From contig NC_004722.1 in the NCBI RefSeq assembly GCF_000007825.1, positions 2,830,501-2,894,500 on the forward strand: a DNA stretch of 64,000 nucleotides, in the 5' to 3' direction. Every line of letters begins with the position of its first letter. The stretch's first letter is position 1. The translations under genes and the position numbers were made by a program. Positions 51,204 to 60,631 of the stretch are shown here, one piece after another. This DNA is from Bacillus cereus ATCC 14579 (GTDB lineage Bacteria; Bacillota; Bacilli; Bacillales; Bacillaceae_G). The notes under the pieces are model-generated. The model saw only the letters and a list, made by a program, of their open reading frames with translations, was not told the DNA's origin and did no database searches.

Positions 51204-52025
51204 TTACGTATGAAATAGTTCTCCTTGCAGGGCCTTTATATACCGATCAGCAGATCTTTGTACAGCTTTATTCGCATCTTCCACCACACCATGAAATGCA
51301 TTATATAGTCGACTAAATTGGATATCTTTTACCTTCTCTGCCATATCTCTAACTTTATTCGCTGGTAATGGAATGAGATTGGGATAACTATACATAAAAC
51401 TTACCCATTTCCGATCCGAAACTACTTGTATAATATCACCTGATAACAAAATACCTTTCCCTTCATTACCGTCTTTCCAATGTATAACAGTTCCACCCTT
51501 AAAATGGCCTCCTAAGCGATGCAATGTAAGTTCTTCCGATAATATCAGATGCTCCCCAGACCAAAATTTAATTTGCTTACTCGGACGAACCACCCACTCT
51601 TTATCATCTTCATGAATATAAATAGGTACATTGAATGTTTCCGCCCATTTAACTTGTGTAGAGTAATAATGTGGATGAGAAAGTGCTATTGCTTGAATAC
51701 CACCTAAATCATATATACGTTGTATCGTTTTATCATCTAAATAACTAATGCAATCCCACATAACATTTAGAGTTTTACTTTGTATTAAAAATGCTGTTTG
51801 TCCAATCGCAAATTTAGGTTTAGTAGTAATGCTATACAAACCGCTTTCTTCTTTTATTATTTCGTTTTTGTATAAATTGCTATTTTGCATCGTTTCTAAT
51901 GTTGTCCATGACTGCCCAATTGGATTAACATATTGTCTTTCCTCATTACAAATTTTACAGCGAGAAGGTGCTTCTTCATTTTCGGGATACTGTACTCCAC
52001 ATGTAGTGCAAATATAATTATCCAT
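51204..52025 (-). CDS. MBL-fold metallohydrolase with an N-terminal rubredoxin-like zinc ribbon
   Basis: A 273-residue protein from ATG 52025 behind AAAGGAG. Cys6, Cys9, Cys23 and Cys26 form a rubredoxin-like knuckle (YICTTCGVQYPE, SRCKICN). The rest is a metallo-beta-lactamase fold, but the usual HxHxDH is reduced to SHPHYYS, with later GGHFKGG and SGDI segments. The weakened metal site suggests altered or lost hydrolase activity. Role unknown. Confidence 0.82.
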   Translation of the reverse strand: MDNYICTTCGVQYPENEEAPSRCKICNEERQYVNPIGQSWTTLETMQNSNLYKNEIIKEESGLYSITTKPKFAIGQTAFLIQSKTLNVMWDCISYLDDKTIQRIYDLGGIQAIALSHPHYYSTQVKWAETFNVPIYIHEDDKEWVVRPSKQIKFWSGEHLILSEELTLHRLGGHFKGGTVIHWKDGNEGKGILLSGDIIQVVSDRKWVSFMYSYPNLIPLPANKVRDMAEKVKDIQFSRLYNAFHGVVEDANKAVQRSADRYIKALQGELFHT

Positions 52026-52222
52026 ATTCCCACTCCTTTTTTCATGTAATTGTTTCTTTACCAATATTTTAATAAAAAACAAAAATATTCGAATCAATAA
52101 TTGGAACGAAAATGAAATGATACGAAAGTATGATTTGGTGATTGAAAGTTTAAATAATAAAGTTTAAATTCATCCTATTTTTCAAAACTGCAATTGATAT
52201 AAAATCTTGCATACTTTTGAGT

Positions 52223-52254
52223 AAACTTTTTTACACTTGTAAAAAAGTTTTTTT
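52223..52254. terminator. Hairpin before the deacetylase gene
   Basis: AAACTTTTTTA pairs with TAAAAAAGTTT, followed by TTTTG. No rightward gene lies upstream, so it may be a leader structure of the deacetylase gene. Confidence 0.45.
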
Positions 52255-52317
52255 GCATTTCCCTACCTATAATTGCTAATATAGTAGAGTAGAACTTTTA
52301 TAGAGAGAAGGAAAATT

Positions 52318-53145
52318 ATGCACAATGGAATTCGAATGACAACTTTAGTAAAAAGGGCTATGTTAGTTTGTGCGGGGGTATTATTCACATACGAAGTGGC
52401 TTTTGGATCAGTACATACTGCTCTAGCTAGTACAGAGGATGAAGCAAAATCTGTTCAACTTGTAAGTGAGATTCAAACATCTCTTGCTCCGAAAGAAGCT
52501 CCAAAACATTATAACGGGCAAGTTAGAAAAGTCGCTTATTTAACATTTGATGACGGTCCTGGAAAATACACAGCTGAGCTTTTAGATATGTTAAAGAAAG
52601 AAAATGCAAAAGCAACATTCTTCCTAATTGGTTCAAACGTAAAAGCTTTCCCTGATCTTGTAAAACGCGAAGATGCTGAAGGTCACTACGTTGGGATGCA
52701 CAGTATGACTCATAACTACAAGAAACTTTACACTGAAGGTCATTACGTAGATGAAATGAAGGAAGACCAAGGCTTAATCGCTGGTGTTTTAGGTAAATCA
52801 CCAGTATTAACTCGTCCATCTTACGGCTCTATGCCAGGATTAAACGAAGCTCTTCGCAACAAAGTTGTAGAAAATGGCTTAAAAGTTTGGGATTGGACAA
52901 TTGATTCTTTAGACTGGAAATATAACAAAATGCAAGTTGATGCTGCATCTGCTAAAATTGTAGAAAACGTGTTACATGGTGCTACAAATCCAACAGAAGT
53001 TATCCTTATGCATGATATTCATCCACAATCAGTAAAAGCAGTTCCTGGAATTATTAAAGGACTGAAAGAAAAAGGATATGAATTAGAAGCATATAATGAG
53101 AACGAACACTTCCCATTAAACTTCTGGCATGATAATCGTATGTAA
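52318..53145 (+). CDS. Polysaccharide deacetylase (NodB domain), exported
   Basis: A 275-residue protein with a signal peptide (cleavage near Ala-Leu-Ala-Ser 38) and a NodB domain. Motif 1 TFDDGP holds Asp78 and Asp79, motif 2 is His128-Ser-Met-Thr-His132, motif 3 is RPSYG (166-170; RPPYG is usual), and motif 5 is ILMHDIH with His232. Such enzymes remove N-acetyl groups from peptidoglycan or chitin-like glycans and in the B. cereus group often give lysozyme resistance. Start follows GAAGGA. Confidence 0.9.
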   Translation: MHNGIRMTTLVKRAMLVCAGVLFTYEVAFGSVHTALASTEDEAKSVQLVSEIQTSLAPKEAPKHYNGQVRKVAYLTFDDGPGKYTAELLDMLKKENAKATFFLIGSNVKAFPDLVKREDAEGHYVGMHSMTHNYKKLYTEGHYVDEMKEDQGLIAGVLGKSPVLTRPSYGSMPGLNEALRNKVVENGLKVWDWTIDSLDWKYNKMQVDAASAKIVENVLHGATNPTEVILMHDIHPQSVKAVPGIIKGLKEKGYELEAYNENEHFPLNFWHDNRM

Positions 53146-53147
53146 TG

Positions 53148-53187
53148 AAAAGACTTGATTTCCTTTAGCTGGGAATCAAGTCTTTTT
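53148..53187 (+). terminator. Terminator of the deacetylase gene
   Basis: AAAGACTTGATT pairs with AATCAAGTCTTT, then T-rich. Confidence 0.85.
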
Positions 53188-53302
53188 ATCATTTTGGGAA
53201 TTACTCCTCGTATATTCGACTCAAACTCCCCCTTCTCTAATATCAATAAAAATTCAAAATCACATGTTATACTATAATTTAGTTTAAATAAGTAGGTGCC
53301 AT

Positions 53303-53965
53303 ATGATCGTATATACAGTACAAACTGAAGAAGCATGGAAACAATTTAAGAAACTTGGTTATTTAGAAGGTAATAAAGAATTCATCGATCCAGACGATGT
53401 ATATTCATATGACTGGATGGTGCGCGTCGCTAAAACAAGATTGCCTCATTACGAAGGTAACTATCCTATTTGGGTCTGGGAAGCAAATAATTACCCAAAT
53501 CGAAATCATAAAGCTTGGGGTAGAACAAATTCAAAAATGATAATTTTAACACTAGATGTACCGAAAGAATGGTTACTATGGAGCTATTTTGACTATTGGT
53601 GCTGTGCTATGACTGATGGATCAACATATTTACATACAAAAAATAAGTGTACTTTAGATGAATGGTATACATATATGGATAAAGAATACGGGATAATATT
53701 TGATTTCGACTATTTATTATCTCATCCTGATTGGTGTCTAGGTAAAGAGGATTCGTTAGAAAAACAAGGTGTTATCGGCAAAATACCCCTTTCCTTCGTG
53801 AAAAAAGTAAGACGTTTTCGTGCTAAGACAGATAAGTCTATTAGTAAAATCCGAAGTGATAACTGGGATAATAGAAAAGAAAACCGCATTAAAAAGATGA
53901 ATCGAAAATTAAGAAAGCGAAACGATAAACAAAAAAGAATACAAAAGCGACTTATACGAAATTAA
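53303..53965 (+). CDS. DUF3841 domain protein
   Basis: A 220-residue cytosolic protein. Trp-rich segments (YPIWVWEANNYPNRNHKAWG, ILTLDVPKEWLLWSYFDYWCCAM) match DUF3841. The last 40 residues are strongly basic (RIKKMNRKLRKRNDKQKRIQKRLI), suggesting nucleic acid or ribosome binding, which is inference. The start has only a weak ribosome site (AAGTAGGTG). Confidence 0.8.
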   Translation: MIVYTVQTEEAWKQFKKLGYLEGNKEFIDPDDVYSYDWMVRVAKTRLPHYEGNYPIWVWEANNYPNRNHKAWGRTNSKMIILTLDVPKEWLLWSYFDYWCCAMTDGSTYLHTKNKCTLDEWYTYMDKEYGIIFDFDYLLSHPDWCLGKEDSLEKQGVIGKIPLSFVKKVRRFRAKTDKSISKIRSDNWDNRKENRIKKMNRKLRKRNDKQKRIQKRLIRN

Positions 53966-53995
53966 AACATATATCGAAATACAGTAAGAAATTAT

Positions 53996-54026
53996 GGATT
54001 GAATATACAAATTCAATCCTATTTTT
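53996..54026 (+). terminator. Terminator of the DUF3841 gene
   Basis: GGATTGAAT pairs with ATTCAATCC, then TATTTTTT. Confidence 0.8.
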
Positions 54027-54075
54027 TATATTATCAACACTTTAGCACATATTACTCTTAAGGAGTGATATGTAT

Positions 54076-54751
54076 ATGGATTTTCTTTCAGCCGAATATT
54101 TGTCCGCCCTACTTGCCATCATTGTAATTGATTTAGTGTTAGCCGGTGATAATGCCATTGTAATTGGATTAGCAGCAAGAAGATTACCGAAAGATCAGCA
54201 AAAGAAAGTTATTATATGGGGAACTATCGGGGCAATCGCGATTAGAGCCCTCGCTACCTTAGTTGTTGTTTGGTTGTTAAAAATACCAGGGCTACTTCTA
54301 ATTGGTGGTGTACTCCTTATATGGATTGCTTATAAATTAATTGCTGAAGGCAAAGATCATGATATTAAGGCCGAAGAAGGATTTTGGTCTGCTATTAAAA
54401 CCATTATTATTGCTGATGCGTTAATGGGCATCGATAATGTACTCGCTGTTGCAGGAGCTTGCCCATGGTAACTTTTCTTTAGTAATCATCGGATTATTAG
54501 TGTCTATTCCAGTAGTCGTATGGGGCAGTACATTGATTTTAAAATGGGTAGATCGTTTTCCTGTCATCATTACGATTGGAGCAGCCGTTTTAGCTTATAC
54601 TGCCGCGAAAATGATTGTAGATGAGAAATGGTTCGCTGGATTTTTCGAAAGTAACCCTTTCGTTAAATGGGCATTTATCATTATTATCATCATCGGTGTA
54701 GTTTTCTTCGGAAAGGCTAAACAAAAAGCAACAGCTGGTTCTGTCTCATAA
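54076..54751 (+). pseudogene. TerC family membrane protein with a one-base frameshift
   Basis: Two frames, up to 54471 and from 54437, together encode a typical TerC/YjbE-like protein of about 225 residues: DLVLAGDNAIVIGLAAR near the start, then DALMGIDNVLAVAGA, after which one extra T (in gctTgcccatgg, about 54457-54458) shifts the frame; without it the sequence reads AGAAHGNFSLVIIGLLVSIP. TerC proteins are seven-span membrane proteins linked to metal (Mn) export. The start is ATG 54076 by spacing from AGGAG. Either decayed or a sequencing error. Confidence 0.85.
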
Positions 54752-54770
54752 TGATGGTATATTTACAAAT

Positions 54771-54802
54771 AAAAGGCGCTATTCATATGAATAGCGCCTT
54801 TT
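54771..54802. terminator. Bidirectional terminator
   Basis: A perfect palindrome with AAAAGGCGCTATTCAT arms between the converging terC and LTA synthase genes. Confidence 0.92.
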
Positions 54803-54807
54803 ATTAT

Positions 54808-56781
54808 TTATTTAGCTTCCCCTTCCGGAGTCGTTTTTACCTTCGTTTTGTTTTTATCGCGGTTGTTATAGTTATACTTCGAACGATCTACTGGAGTGAA
54901 TCCTTCCGGTGTGTAGAATCGTAATAAGTCACCATTCACGACTTGGTCAGAGTATTTTAGTGAGTTTTGAACCATTTGTTCATTTTTCTTTATTTCATCT
55001 GTAAATTCTACAGGTTTTCCAGTAGTTGTATCATAGTATTTGCCGTTTAGTGCAGTAACTGTTGGGCTTACGTAGTTACCGTTACGGAACGCAACGACTT
55101 GTTTATGATCTGGTGATAATAAATCAGAACCGAATTGAACATAATTCTTTGTATCTGTACCTAGTAAGTGTAATAGCGTTGGAAGAACGTCAATTTCACC
55201 ACCGTATTGATGTTGTACGCCACCTTTCACTCCTGGTACACGAACGATTAATGGTACACGTTGTAACTGTGCATTTTCAAATGAGTTCATTTCTTTATCC
55301 ATTACTTTTGACATTGCTGCGTTATGATTATCTGAAATACCGTAATGGTCTCCGTACATAACAATAATTGAGTTATCATATAAACCAGATTGTTTCAAGT
55401 AATCGATGAAGCCTTTTACAGATTCATCTAAATAGCGTGCTGTTTGGAAGTACGTATCTACTGATGAATCACCTGTTGTTGCTGGTTCAATCGTTGCTTC
55501 TGCCTTATCGATTGGATAAGGGAAATGGTTCGATAACGTAATAAACTTCGTATAGAACGGTTGTTTCAACGTTTGTAATAACGGAATAGATTCATTAAAG
55601 AACGGTTTATCTTTTAACCCGTAGTTTACTACGTCTTTTTCATTCATATCGTAGTATGACGCATCAAAGAATTTATTAAAACCAAATGATTTATAAATAT
55701 CGTCACGGTTCCAGAATGTTTTGTAGTTACCGTGGAATACTGCTGATGTGTATCCTTGTTGTCCTAAAATAGCTGGTGCTGATTGATACGTATTATGAGA
55801 TTTCGTTGTAAAGACAGAACCTTGCGGTAAACCAAACATTGAATTCTCTAACATAAACTCCGCATCAGATGTTTTCCCTTGTCCTGTTTGATGGAAGAAG
55901 TTATCAAAATAAAGTGTATTCGCATCTTTTGTAAATGAGTTTAAGAACGGTGTAACTTCTTGACCATTTAATTTGTAATCAATTAAGAAGTTTTGGAATG
56001 ACTCTAAATGAATGTAAATTACGTTCATTCCCTTTCCTTTACCGAAATACTCAGGATTTGGACTTGCATAAGTTGATGTTAAATAATTTCGTACTTCTGT
56101 CATATTATCGCCATCAGCTAATGCTCGTTCTGTCGATGCTTTCGCACTTTGAATTCCATCATAAATTGTGTAGTTGTATGCACCTAAATATTTCACAATA
56201 TAATTACGGTCAAACGTTCTTGTTAATAATTCAGGACGGTCAGACTCTGCAAGACCTAAGTTAACACTGAATAATAAAATACCTGCTACAAATACTAGAG
56301 ATAATTTATGCTTCGCAACACGAATTGGTTTTGGATTTGCAAATTTTGTTGCGACTAACACAATTAATATAATCGTGTCTAAGAAGTATAATGGATCATA
56401 AAGATGTAGCAACGCAAGAATACTACCACCTAAATCTCCAAAGTTATTCGTTTGTGTTAATGTCGGGAACGTAATAAAGTCACTGAAAAAGCGATAGTAT
56501 ACTACGTTTGCGTATAAAAGAATCGACAATAACAAATTAATGATAATTAACCAAATATAAGATCGTTTCCCTTTTGCAAATAATGCAAGTCCTAAAAATA
56601 GAACTGCTGAACTAAGCGGGTTAAAAAACAGCAAGAATTTTTGAATTGTGTTTGAAATTCCTAAATTGAATTCCGTTACATAAGCTGCATATGTTTTGAG
56701 CCACAATAAAATAACGGCAAACAGAAAGAATCCAAAATGATTGCTTAACACGCTTTTGCTCTTTAATAAGAACTGTTTCAT
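54808..56781 (-). CDS. Lipoteichoic acid synthase family protein
   Basis: A 657-residue protein from ATG 56781 (behind AGGTGGAG; an upstream in-frame start at 56802 is less likely). Five N-terminal membrane spans (to about residue 175) are followed by an extracellular sulfatase-like domain. Glu260, in IHLESFQ, and Thr304, in GQGKTSDAE, are the metal and nucleophile residues, and YGDHYG near 498 holds further ligands. LTA synthases polymerise glycerol phosphate from phosphatidylglycerol. The B. cereus group has several paralogues and I cannot tell which this is. Confidence 0.92.
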   Translation of the reverse strand: MKQFLLKSKSVLSNHFGFFLFAVILLWLKTYAAYVTEFNLGISNTIQKFLLFFNPLSSAVLFLGLALFAKGKRSYIWLIIINLLLSILLYANVVYYRFFSDFITFPTLTQTNNFGDLGGSILALLHLYDPLYFLDTIILIVLVATKFANPKPIRVAKHKLSLVFVAGILLFSVNLGLAESDRPELLTRTFDRNYIVKYLGAYNYTIYDGIQSAKASTERALADGDNMTEVRNYLTSTYASPNPEYFGKGKGMNVIYIHLESFQNFLIDYKLNGQEVTPFLNSFTKDANTLYFDNFFHQTGQGKTSDAEFMLENSMFGLPQGSVFTTKSHNTYQSAPAILGQQGYTSAVFHGNYKTFWNRDDIYKSFGFNKFFDASYYDMNEKDVVNYGLKDKPFFNESIPLLQTLKQPFYTKFITLSNHFPYPIDKAEATIEPATTGDSSVDTYFQTARYLDESVKGFIDYLKQSGLYDNSIIVMYGDHYGISDNHNAAMSKVMDKEMNSFENAQLQRVPLIVRVPGVKGGVQHQYGGEIDVLPTLLHLLGTDTKNYVQFGSDLLSPDHKQVVAFRNGNYVSPTVTALNGKYYDTTTGKPVEFTDEIKKNEQMVQNSLKYSDQVVNGDLLRFYTPEGFTPVDRSKYNYNNRDKNKTKVKTTPEGEAK

Positions 56782-57267
56782 TTCTCCACCTCTTTTGATC
56801 ATCCAAGGCTTATTTTTTTATAAGTCTGTCTCTCTATTCAAATTTTCTTCTTCAAATAGATTATCTTTATTTAACTATATGAAGAATATTAGTAATTATA
56901 ATTTGAAGCTAGTATTTATTCAACTATTTCTTTCTAGACATTTTGACCTTGGTTTCTATTTAACAAAATAAATTTGTAACATTTCCTGTTTTCTCCCAAG
57001 ATTCATCCACTAATTATGACACCCCATACTATATACCTTTATAAACTCATTCGCAAACTATTCTATCTCCAAATTTGGTACATATTTCACATGACAAAAT
57101 AATACGATTTGATTATATTACTCCACTTACATTTCCCTTCTTCAACTAACTCTTTAAATCTTAAAGTCATTACATCCCTTCATACATGAAAAAATTCTCC
57201 TGTTCATTAATATTATATTTGAATAATTATTCATTTGACCGACCAGCGATGTTACGTTTTCTCGACA
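56782..57267. other. AT-rich intergenic region
   Basis: About 480 bp without a credible gene. It presumably holds the LTA synthase promoter near its left end. No repeat or riboswitch-like structure was recognised. Confidence 0.4.
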
Positions 57268-57299
57268 AAAAAACTCGCTCTAAAAAGAGCGAGTTTTTT
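57268..57299. terminator. Terminator of the ABC-F gene
   Basis: AAAAACTCGCTCT pairs perfectly with AGAGCGAGTTTTT, ten bases beyond the stop. Confidence 0.92.
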
Positions 57300-57308
57300 C
57301 ATTATATA

Positions 57309-58934
57309 TTATTGACCTTTGTACATTGCATCTACTTGTTTTTGAAGTTCCTCATTTTCTAAGAACTCATCATAAGTAGCCTCTTTATCGATTACACCGT
57401 TTGGTGTTACTTCGATAATGCGGTTTGCAATTGTTTGCACGAACTGATGGTCATGAGATGTGAATAAGATTGTACCTTTGAATGCAATTAAACCGTTATT
57501 TAATGCTGTGATTGACTCAAGGTCTAAGTGGTTCGTTGGATCGTCAAGTGTGATTACGTTCGCACCACTTAACATCATTTTAGATAACATACAACGAACT
57601 TTTTCGCCTCCAGATAATACAGAAACGTTCTTCTTAACTTCTTCACCTGAGAATAACATACGGCCTAAGAAACCACGTAAGAAGCTTTCAGACTCATCTT
57701 GTGGAGAGAATTGACGTAACCATTCAACTAAGTTGTAATCACTGTTCTCAAAGTACTTAGAGTTATCTCTTGGGAAGTAAGATTGAGAGGTTGTAACACC
57801 CCATTTGAATGAACCGCTATCCGGCTCCATTTCACCCATAAGAATTTTAAATAATGTTGTCATCGCAATATCGTTACGGCCGATAAATGCAACTTTATCA
57901 CCTTTATTTAAAGTGAAGTACACATTATCTAACACTTTTTCACCATCAATTGTTTTAGAAAGACCTTCAACAGTTAATAAGTCATTTCCTACTTCACGCT
58001 CAGGTGTGAAGCCAACGAATGGGTAACGACGTGATGACGGTCTAATATCATCTAATGTAATTTTGTCTAATAATTTTTTACGAGAAGTTGCTTGTTTCGC
58101 TTTAGAAGCGTTTGAACTAAAGCGTGCAATGAAGTTTTGTAACTCTTTTACTTTCTCTTCTTTTTTCTTATTAGCATCTTGTGTTAATTTTAAAGCTAAT
58201 TGGCTTGACTCATACCAGAAGTCATAGTTACCAACATAAAGTTGAATTTTACCGAAATCAAGGTCAGCCATGTGCGTACATACTTTATTTAAGAAGTGAC
58301 GGTCATGGGATACTACGATAACTGTGTTTTCAAAGTTCATTAAGAAGTTTTCTAACCATTGGATCGCTTTTAAGTCCAAGTGGTTGGTAGGCTCATCTAA
58401 TAATAGAATGTCAGGTTGACCGAATAAAGCTTGAGCAAGTAATACTTTTACTTTCTCTGCCCCAGTTAATTCTGACAATTTCTTATCATGAAGATCTTCA
58501 CCAATACCTAAACCTTTAAGAAGGATTGCAGCTTCTGACTCAGCTTCCCAACCGTTAAGCTCAGCGAACTCACCTTCAAGTTCAGCAGCACGCATACCAT
58601 CTTCATCACTAAAGTCTTCTTTCATGTAAATAGCATTTTTCTCTTGCATTACTTTGTAAAGTTGCGTGTGACCCATAATTACTGTTTCTAATACTGGGAA
58701 CTCTTCATATTCGAAATGGTTCTGTTTTAATACTGCTAGACGCTCACCTGGCGTAATATGTATGTCACCTGTTGATGGTTCAATTTCCCCAGATAAAATC
58801 TTTAGAAATGTAGATTTACCAGCACCGTTTGCTCCGATTAAACCGTAGCAGTTACCTGGCGTGAATTTTATGTTAACATCTTCAAATAATTTGCGATCCG
58901 CGAAACGCAAACTAACGTTACTTACTGTAATCAT
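57309..58934 (-). CDS. ykpA: ABC-F family ATPase (YkpA/YbiT-like)
   Basis: A 541-residue soluble protein with two ATPase domains and no membrane segments. The first has Walker A GANGAGKST (34-42) and Walker B LLDEPTNHLDL, with a weak signature (LTGAEK). The second has a degenerate Walker A, GRNDIAMTTL without the Lys, but an intact LSGGEK signature; its Walker B reads LDDPTNHLDL with Asp for the catalytic Glu. The inter-domain linker with KKKEEKVKELQNFIARF is the ABC-F P-site tRNA interaction motif region. These proteins act on ribosomes. Length and pattern fit B. subtilis YkpA. Confidence 0.88.
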   Translation of the reverse strand: MITVSNVSLRFADRKLFEDVNIKFTPGNCYGLIGANGAGKSTFLKILSGEIEPSTGDIHITPGERLAVLKQNHFEYEEFPVLETVIMGHTQLYKVMQEKNAIYMKEDFSDEDGMRAAELEGEFAELNGWEAESEAAILLKGLGIGEDLHDKKLSELTGAEKVKVLLAQALFGQPDILLLDEPTNHLDLKAIQWLENFLMNFENTVIVVSHDRHFLNKVCTHMADLDFGKIQLYVGNYDFWYESSQLALKLTQDANKKKEEKVKELQNFIARFSSNASKAKQATSRKKLLDKITLDDIRPSSRRYPFVGFTPEREVGNDLLTVEGLSKTIDGEKVLDNVYFTLNKGDKVAFIGRNDIAMTTLFKILMGEMEPDSGSFKWGVTTSQSYFPRDNSKYFENSDYNLVEWLRQFSPQDESESFLRGFLGRMLFSGEEVKKNVSVLSGGEKVRCMLSKMMLSGANVITLDDPTNHLDLESITALNNGLIAFKGTILFTSHDHQFVQTIANRIIEVTPNGVIDKEATYDEFLENEELQKQVDAMYKGQ

Positions 58935-59241
58935 TTGTGTCCTCCTACTAATACCGCTTATTTCAGCGTTTTCTCACCGATTGTCTTAAAAAATCGCATA
59001 TTACGACTCAATTATTGTAGACTATAGCTATTATATAGTAGAAGCTGGATGAATAGCAACGGTTGATTGCTATTCCTTTCTTTCCAAACTCGAATAAAAC
59101 CTTTGTTTTTAATTAGATTAAAGTTACATACACGTTTTAAAGAGGATTCATTTTGAAAAAACATTTATAATTGGAGCATTATGTTTATCAATTGAAATAA
59201 CACAATAATTTGTATGCATTTCGCATTATAAATAGCAAACT
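58935..59241. other. Intergenic region with a hairpin
   Basis: GAATAGCAA and TTGCTATTC arms at 59051-59075 form a hairpin upstream of the ABC-F gene, perhaps an attenuator-like leader or chance. A short lipoprotein-like string (GALCLSIEITQ) near 59168-59201 is too short to call. Confidence 0.35.
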
Positions 59242-59271
59242 AAAACGCTCAGAAAATATTCTGAGCGTTTT
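59242..59271. terminator. Terminator of the P-loop gene
   Basis: AAAACGCTCAGAA pairs perfectly with TTCTGAGCGTTTT. Confidence 0.9.
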
Positions 59272-59311
59272 CATTTCCTTCTCCAACTAAAGCACCAGGT
59301 AGTGTAAAAAG

Positions 59312-60160
59312 CTATTTCACCATTTGTATTGTTAACTTATCTTTTAACATTGACCTATATGAGTCAATTCCATATTTTGTATTATTGATTTTTTCTTTTT
59401 TCATTTTTAACATATCGAATATTTCTAACTCTAAATTCCTTCTAGCTTCAAGAACTTTTATCGCTCCTTCTACCCCTGAATGGTTATGTTCTTTCCCATA
59501 GCCTTGGTTCGTGTAATAGTCGACAATTCCTGTGGACCATTCTGGATTTCTTTCTTTTAATGCCTTCCTAAATGAAAATTCAAGATCATCTTGTTCTACA
59601 TAAAATAACATTGGATTTAAATTCTCTATGATTTTTGCAACTTTCATTACATAATTTATTATTTTTTCTTTTTGTTCACCGTATTTAATCATCCCAATTG
59701 TTAATGGATTTTGTATGAAACAACATTCAAAAATATAAACCTTATTATCTTCTAGAGCAATTTCAGCAAAGTCATTCCATTTGTCAGCAATTAATTCAAC
59801 ATTTTTATCGAATGGCAATTCATATATATCGTTTTTAAAAATATCATTACATAATTCGTCCGAAAACTGGTCACCAAACTCATTTTTTATCTTTCTGTAT
59901 GGTAATAAATAATTGCTTCCTTTTTTTAAAACTCTTTTAAGAAGCACTTCTTTAAAATCTCCACTGTTAGATACTAATCTATCGAATTCAAATTTATTAA
60001 AACAAGATACACCATCATAGTCGGCGGGGTGATTCAAATTCCCCTCTAAAAATAGTTCAACTTCAATTTTATTTTGGCTTAGAATTTCATTTATTAGCTT
60101 TGCAGTGGTCGATTTTCCAAATCCAGGTAAACCTTCTACTATTATTAGTTTTGTATTCAT
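59312..60160 (-). CDS. P-loop nucleotide kinase-like protein
   Basis: A 282-residue protein with Walker A EGLPGFGKSTT (residues 9-19) and a later aromatic/acidic VYIFECCFIQNP segment near 140-151 that could serve as Walker B. It resembles the AAA_33/thymidylate-kinase-like kinases of Bacilli that may phosphorylate small molecules or antibiotics. Substrate unknown. Its G+C is very low, so lateral gain is possible. Confidence 0.75.
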   Translation of the reverse strand: MNTKLIIVEGLPGFGKSTTAKLINEILSQNKIEVELFLEGNLNHPADYDGVSCFNKFEFDRLVSNSGDFKEVLLKRVLKKGSNYLLPYRKIKNEFGDQFSDELCNDIFKNDIYELPFDKNVELIADKWNDFAEIALEDNKVYIFECCFIQNPLTIGMIKYGEQKEKIINYVMKVAKIIENLNPMLFYVEQDDLEFSFRKALKERNPEWSTGIVDYYTNQGYGKEHNHSGVEGAIKVLEARRNLELEIFDMLKMKKEKINNTKYGIDSYRSMLKDKLTIQMVK

Positions 60161-60386
60161 ATTTATAAATCCCTTCCTTCAAAGTATTTAACCAAGATTT
60201 AAAAAATTACTTACTCCACTGCAATCACTCCTTCAAAATACGATATTCAACATTTCCTTTGAAAAATCCTTCTTAAAGTAACCTGACCGTTAGTTTAAGA
60301 ACATTTTTTTCACAATCTCTATCATTATTTTAACATAAATTCCCATTTACCTTTAAAAAAAGATAGTCCACCATTATTTGAGTGAA

Positions 60387-60488
60387 CTATCTAAAGTAAA
60401 TTATATCTTTTAAATCAAATACTTTGTCAGTAATCCCCAATCGTTGCGCTGGTGTTTTTACTGTTTTCTTTTTCTCTTCCTTTGCAAT
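60387..60488 (-). pseudogene. C-terminal remnant, perhaps of a transposase
   Basis: A 33-codon frame follows an in-frame stop and reads KTVKTPAQRLGITDKVFDLK then DIIYFR before TAG. The TPAQ.LG pattern near the C-terminus reminds me of DDE transposases, but I cannot name the family. No start codon or upstream domain is present. Confidence 0.35.
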
Positions 60489-60532
60489 TTAACTAGATAA
60501 AAGTACTTAAACAATGCAATAACAATTAAAAA

Positions 60533-60565
60533 AGGGATGCTAAATCATATGTGATTTACATCCCT
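60533..60565 (-). terminator. Terminator of the MMPL gene
   Basis: AGGGATG pairs with CATCCCT, with an inner AAATCA/TGATTT stem, and precedes TTTTTTAATT on the minus strand. Confidence 0.85.
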
Positions 60566-60631
60566 AATTTGTGTGTTATTTTATATGTTCTCTCCCATAA
60601 CTGAAACAGTTACTTTTAAAAGGGGATTCTT

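Larger units (their letters stand above)
60161..60631. other. Gene-poor region with a gene remnant and a terminator
   Basis: It contains a 33-codon protein remnant (60387-60488) and the terminator of the MMPL gene (60533-60565). A hairpin AGATAGT..CA/TG.ACTATCT lies at 60361-60392. No intact gene is present. Confidence 0.5.

Noticed and set aside
53966..54075. yybP-ykoY manganese riboswitch before terC
   Set aside because: Only about 110 bp separate the genes and they hold a plain terminator; no riboswitch core was seen.
59153..59201. Signal-peptide-like fragment (GALCLSIEITQ)
   Set aside because: It is very short, out of frame with its only start and unsupported by other signals.
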